Source: an uncultured Eubacteriales bacterium
GTDB taxonomy: Bacteria; Bacillota; Clostridia; Oscillospirales; Oscillospiraceae
NCBI GenBank assembly: GCA_949744025.1
Contig: CATJWA010000312.1
Span: 1-8,698, forward strand
Length of the DNA stretch: 8,698 nt
Direction: 5' to 3'
Shown here: one piece after another, positions 5,883-8,698 of the stretch
Position numbering within the stretch: position 1 is the first letter of the stretch
How the letters are laid out: the number at the start of each line of letters is the position of its first letter
Position numbers and translations under genes: made by a program
Notes under the pieces: model-generated
What the model saw: the letters and a program-made list of their open reading frames with translations, nothing else
Told to the model about the DNA's origin: nothing
The model's database searches: none

Positions 5883-7357
5883 ACCGCACCTCCTATTCCC
5901 GACAGCAAGTCAATCAGCGTTCCCGAGGCAAGCGACAGTCCAGCGATGAGCGCCACCAGAATCCCCAGCGGCAGAAGCATCTGCCAGTCCGCCTCCGAGC
6001 GCTCCGTAACCGGCGCGGCGTCCCTGAGCGGGAAGTAAAAGCGTATGACCGCCGTCATCATGTACAGCGTCGTGAGCACCGTGGAGACAATAAGCGCCGC
6101 CGCGCCCACATAGCCGGCCCAGGAGCCGGACGCGCAGGCGGCCGAGGCTATGCTCCACTTGCCTATAAATCCGCCGAGCGGCGGCACGCCCATCAGCGCC
6201 AGCACCGCGAAGGTGAACACCGCGCAGGTGACCGGCATCCGCCGGTGCAGCCCCTCCATCTCGGCCACATACTCAAGCCCCGTCCGGTGCAGTATCGCTC
6301 CGGCGCAGAAGAACAGCGTTATTTTCACAACCGCGTGGTAAATTATGTGCAGCAGCCCGCCCGTCAGCCCCGCGGGAGTCATCACCGCGAAGGCCAGCAG
6401 GATATACGACAGGTTGCTTATCGTCGAATAAGCCAGGCGGCGCTTGAGATGCGGCATCCGCAGAGCCATGACGCTGGCATAGGCTATTGTCAGCGCCGCG
6501 GCGCACATCGCCAGATTCTGCGCCCAGCTTCCGAAAAGCAGTCCCGTGCCGAAGGAAAAGTAGATAAGACGCATGACCGCAAACGCGCCGGACTTGACCA
6601 CCGCCACGGCGTGCAGCAGAGCCGTAACCGGCGTGGGAGCGACCGAGGCCGCGGGCAGCCAGCCGTGGAAGGGAAAGATTGCCGACTTCACGCCGAAGCC
6701 GAAGAAGCCGAGCACGAACACCAGGCGCAGCGTCTCCTCCATCCCCGCCGACTTTTCCGCGTCAAGCACGCCTCCGTAAGTGAAATCGAGCGTGGAGCCG
6801 CAGCTGAGCAGCAGCACCAGAACGATGAACGCCAGAGCCGCGCCGGTCATGGAGTAGAGGATATATTTCTTGCCCGCGTACTTGGCCTTTGCGTCCATCT
6901 CGTGCATCACCAGCGGGAGCGTTGCAAGGGTCATGAACTCATAGAACAGGTACATGGTGAAAAAATTTGCGGAAAAGGCCACTCCGGCCACAACTCCGTA
7001 GCTGAGCAGGAAAAAGCCGAAGAACTTGTTCTCCATACCCTCGTGCTCCATGTAGGAAAAAGCGTAAACCGTAGTCACCGGCCACAGAACCCCGATGATG
7101 CAGCCAAAGACCATGGACGCGCCGTCAATCCGCAGGGCCAGAGAGAGCATGTCGTTCATGTGAACGAGCGTCAGCGCGGTGCTGCCGGCGCCGTGCACGG
7201 CGGTCGCAGCGACGCTGCCGAGCACAAACACGGAGCTTATCAGCACGGCGCAGATACAGTAGACGTTCCTCAGCCTGCGGTTCTCCGGCCGCCAGACAAG
7301 CAGCGTCGAGCCGGCCGCGGCCGGAAAGAGCACGCTCAGTAATGTCAGGCAGTACAT
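5879..7357 (-). CDS. Proton antiporter-like membrane subunit, MrpD/NuoM/N-type
   Basis: This 492-residue protein is almost entirely hydrophobic, with the roughly 14-helix pattern and length usual for MrpD, NuoM and NuoN. Conserved charged residues are Glu140 (FYEFMTL), Lys224 (GFGVKSAIFPFHGWLP), Lys255 (VVKSG), Lys345 (HAVVK) and Lys400 (GGFIGKW), so the proton path looks functional. Its helix-7/8 loop reads SVAPTPVTALLHAVAVVKSG. This is the Mrp/NuoL-like form and differs from the AHPVAP form in both neighbours, so it belongs to a different branch of the family. It starts 15 bases after the previous gene; AAGGAGG (7373-7367) overlaps that stop codon and lies nine bases before the ATG. It overlaps the next gene by four bases. 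It acts in the cytoplasmic membrane as an ion-pumping module of a larger complex. Confidence 0.88.
   Translation of the reverse strand: MYCLTLLSVLFPAAAGSTLLVWRPENRRLRNVYCICAVLISSVFVLGSVAATAVHGAGSTALTLVHMNDMLSLALRIDGASMVFGCIIGVLWPVTTVYAFSYMEHEGMENKFFGFFLLSYGVVAGVAFSANFFTMYLFYEFMTLATLPLVMHEMDAKAKYAGKKYILYSMTGAALAFIVLVLLLSCGSTLDFTYGGVLDAEKSAGMEETLRLVFVLGFFGFGVKSAIFPFHGWLPAASVAPTPVTALLHAVAVVKSGAFAVMRLIYFSFGTGLLFGSWAQNLAMCAAALTIAYASVMALRMPHLKRRLAYSTISNLSYILLAFAVMTPAGLTGGLLHIIYHAVVKITLFFCAGAILHRTGLEYVAEMEGLHRRMPVTCAVFTFAVLALMGVPPLGGFIGKWSIASAACASGSWAGYVGAAALIVSTVLTTLYMMTAVIRFYFPLRDAAPVTERSEADWQMLLPLGILVALIAGLSLASGTLIDLLSGIGGAV
5888..5894 (-). promoter_or_regulatory. Ribosome binding site for the 644-residue subunit, inside the preceding gene
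   Basis: AGGAGGT on the minus strand lies five bases before the ATG at 5882, within the last codons of the 492-residue subunit. With the ATGA overlap it indicates translational coupling, which would keep the two membrane subunits in similar amounts. Confidence 0.7.
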
Positions 7358-7372
7358 CTGCTCACCCCTCCT

Positions 7373-8698
7373 TCACATAAGCGTCCCGGCCAGACCCGCC
7401 AGCCAGGAGCTCAGCCCCGCGGGCACTATGCCCGGCAAAAGCACCAGAGCCGAAAACGCGGCAACCGGCACCAGCATGCACGCCTCCGCCTCGCAGGGCT
7501 CACCCGCGTCAAAATCCCTGCCGGGGAAAAAGGCGTCCGCGACAATCGGCAGCAGGTAAAAGGCCGTAAGCAGCGCGCTGACCATGAGCACCACGACGCC
7601 GGCAAGCCCCAGCGCCGAGCCGGTGTCCAGCGCGCCCATGGCAAGCTGCCACTTCGCGGCAAAGCCGCCGGTGGGCGGTATGCCTATGAGCGAGAGCGCG
7701 GCTATTGCAAAGCTCCACATCGTCGCCGGCATCCGCCGGCCTATTCCGCGAAGCTGGTCCACCCGCTTGCAGCCCGTGGCAAAGATTACCGAGCCCGCGG
7801 CAAGAAACAGCGCGCTTTTTGCCAGCGCGTGAAAAAGCACCTGCATCAGAGCCCCTGCAAAACCCGCCTCGTTCAGCGTAAACAGGCCGAACAGAACATA
7901 GGACAGGTTGCTCACCGTCGAATACGCCAGACGCTTTTTCAAAAGCTTCTCTCTCAGCGCCAGCATGGAGCCCGTGAACACCGTAACAAGCGAGAGAATT
8001 ATCAGGCAGGTCTGCACCCAGGTACCCCGAAGGGTGCCGGCGCCGAGAATATAAAACAGCATTCGCATTATCGCCAGCACTCCGCTTTTGGTTATTATTC
8101 CGGAGAGCACCGCGCTGGCCGGCGAGGGAGCCACGGGGTGGGCCTCCGTCAGCCACATCTGAAGCGGCACCAGTCCCGCCTTGCTGCCGAAGCCCACCAT
8201 TATAAGCAGCGCGGCGGCAAGCACCCTTCCCCCGCTCCCATCGGCAAAGCCGACTCCGCCGGCGGTAAACTCAAGGCTTTCCGCGCAGCCCGAGAGCAGG
8301 AACATGCCCATGAGCGCCAGCGCCGCGCCGAGGGTGGAGTAGCCAAGGTATTTAAGCGCCGCGGAACGGGACACGCCCGTGCCGTCGTGCAGCACCAGGG
8401 GCATACTCAAAAGGCTCATCAGCTCAAAGCACATGTACAGCGTCACGGTGTTGCGCGCCGTGCACAGAGCCAGAAGCGCGCCGTAGGTGAGGATATAAAA
8501 GCCGAAGAAGCGGTTTTCCTTCCCCTCGTGCTTCATGTATCCGAAAGCGTGGAACTGCACAAGGCACCAGACAGCGGACACGAGCAGGAGGAAGAAGCGA
8601 CCCAGACCGTCCACGCCGAAGCGCAGGGACAGCCCCGGGGCAATTCTGAGCAGCGTGATATCTCCCGTGCCCGCAAAGGCCGCGGCTGCGGCCGCGGC
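7373..8698 (-). CDS. Proton antiporter-like membrane subunit, HycC/HyfF/NuoM-type (5' end missing)
   Basis: The reading frame runs open to the window edge at 8698, giving 441 residues; the N-terminus is outside. A GTG at 8614 is in frame but is not a credible start, because the frame continues upstream with typical family sequence (about SLRFGVDGLGRFF). The missing part is perhaps the first one or two membrane segments. In fragment numbering the conserved charged residues are Glu92 (CFELMSL), Lys173 (GFGSKAGLVPLQMWL), Lys204 (ITKSG), Lys294 (HALAK) and Lys349 (GGFAAKW). AHPVAPSPASAVLSG (186-200) closely matches the 644-residue paralogue. The gene ends with TGA at 7375-7373, whose last base is also the first base of the next ribosome binding site. 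It is the first of the three visible subunits; the operon promoter must lie further upstream. Confidence 0.88.
   Translation of the reverse strand, partial: AAAAAAAFAGTGDITLLRIAPGLSLRFGVDGLGRFFLLLVSAVWCLVQFHAFGYMKHEGKENRFFGFYILTYGALLALCTARNTVTLYMCFELMSLLSMPLVLHDGTGVSRSAALKYLGYSTLGAALALMGMFLLSGCAESLEFTAGGVGFADGSGGRVLAAALLIMVGFGSKAGLVPLQMWLTEAHPVAPSPASAVLSGIITKSGVLAIMRMLFYILGAGTLRGTWVQTCLIILSLVTVFTGSMLALREKLLKKRLAYSTVSNLSYVLFGLFTLNEAGFAGALMQVLFHALAKSALFLAAGSVIFATGCKRVDQLRGIGRRMPATMWSFAIAALSLIGIPPTGGFAAKWQLAMGALDTGSALGLAGVVVLMVSALLTAFYLLPIVADAFFPGRDFDAGEPCEAEACMLVPVAAFSALVLLPGIVPAGLSSWLAGLAGTLM

Noticed and set aside
4833..6038. 401-residue plus-strand open frame, and a similar one at 6245-7342
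   Set aside because: Both are antisense to the antiporter genes and rich in Arg, His, Gln and Ala, the typical complement of hydrophobic codons. The 4833 frame also runs across the junction of two real genes.
235..8698. A formate hydrogenlyase-type link between the GRE and the antiporter operon
   Set aside because: The GRE is not a pyruvate formate-lyase by its active-site loop. The two operons are convergent with a strong terminator between them, and no hydrogenase or formate dehydrogenase gene is in view.
8675..8698. GCC/GCG simple repeat at the right edge
   Set aside because: It encodes a short alanine run in a membrane segment of the truncated antiporter subunit and needs no other explanation.

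Overview
The window is a GC-rich piece of an anaerobic bacterial chromosome. The glycyl radical enzyme (destroyed by oxygen), strong AGGAGG-type ribosome binding sites, near-consensus sigma70-type promoters and compact operons fit a fermentative anaerobe, most likely a Clostridia-like Bacillota, perhaps from a gut-type habitat. That placement is inference: there is no rRNA or other marker gene here.

Layout, left to right. (1) Positions 1-55, minus strand: the first 18 codons of a membrane or exported protein. It has a near-perfect promoter (TTGACA-17-TAAAAT) and a short leader whose last hairpin buries the Shine-Dalgarno sequence. (2) Positions 175-216: terminator hairpin. (3) Positions 235-2679, minus: an 814-residue glycyl radical enzyme of the pyruvate formate-lyase superfamily. 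The glycyl loop is intact, but the thiyl-radical cysteine loop reads G-C-V-Y-P, without the glutamate seen in most GRE eliminases and decarboxylases. (4) Positions 2680-2901: a divergent control region with two outward promoters and three inverted repeats. (5) Positions 2902-3813, plus: a LysR-family regulator, probably controlling the enzyme. (6) Positions 3899-3937: an 18-bp-stem bidirectional terminator between convergent operons. (7) Positions 3948-8698, minus: three tightly packed paralogous proton/Na+ antiporter-like membrane subunits (NuoL/M/N, MrpD, HyfB/HycC family), the first cut by the window edge.

How the parts may work together. The LysR/GRE pair looks like a self-contained, substrate-induced catabolic unit. 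No activating enzyme is visible, so the activase must lie outside the window. The antiporter trio is the membrane ion-pumping arm of a larger complex, such as a group 4 membrane-bound hydrogenase or a complex I-like enzyme. Its peripheral subunits (hydrogenase large and small, Fe-S proteins) would be expected upstream, beyond position 8698. The GRE unit and the antiporter operon are convergent and separated by a strong terminator, so nothing ties them functionally beyond both suiting anaerobic energy metabolism. The most interesting points are the atypical GRE active-site loop and the SD-sequestering leader at the left edge.
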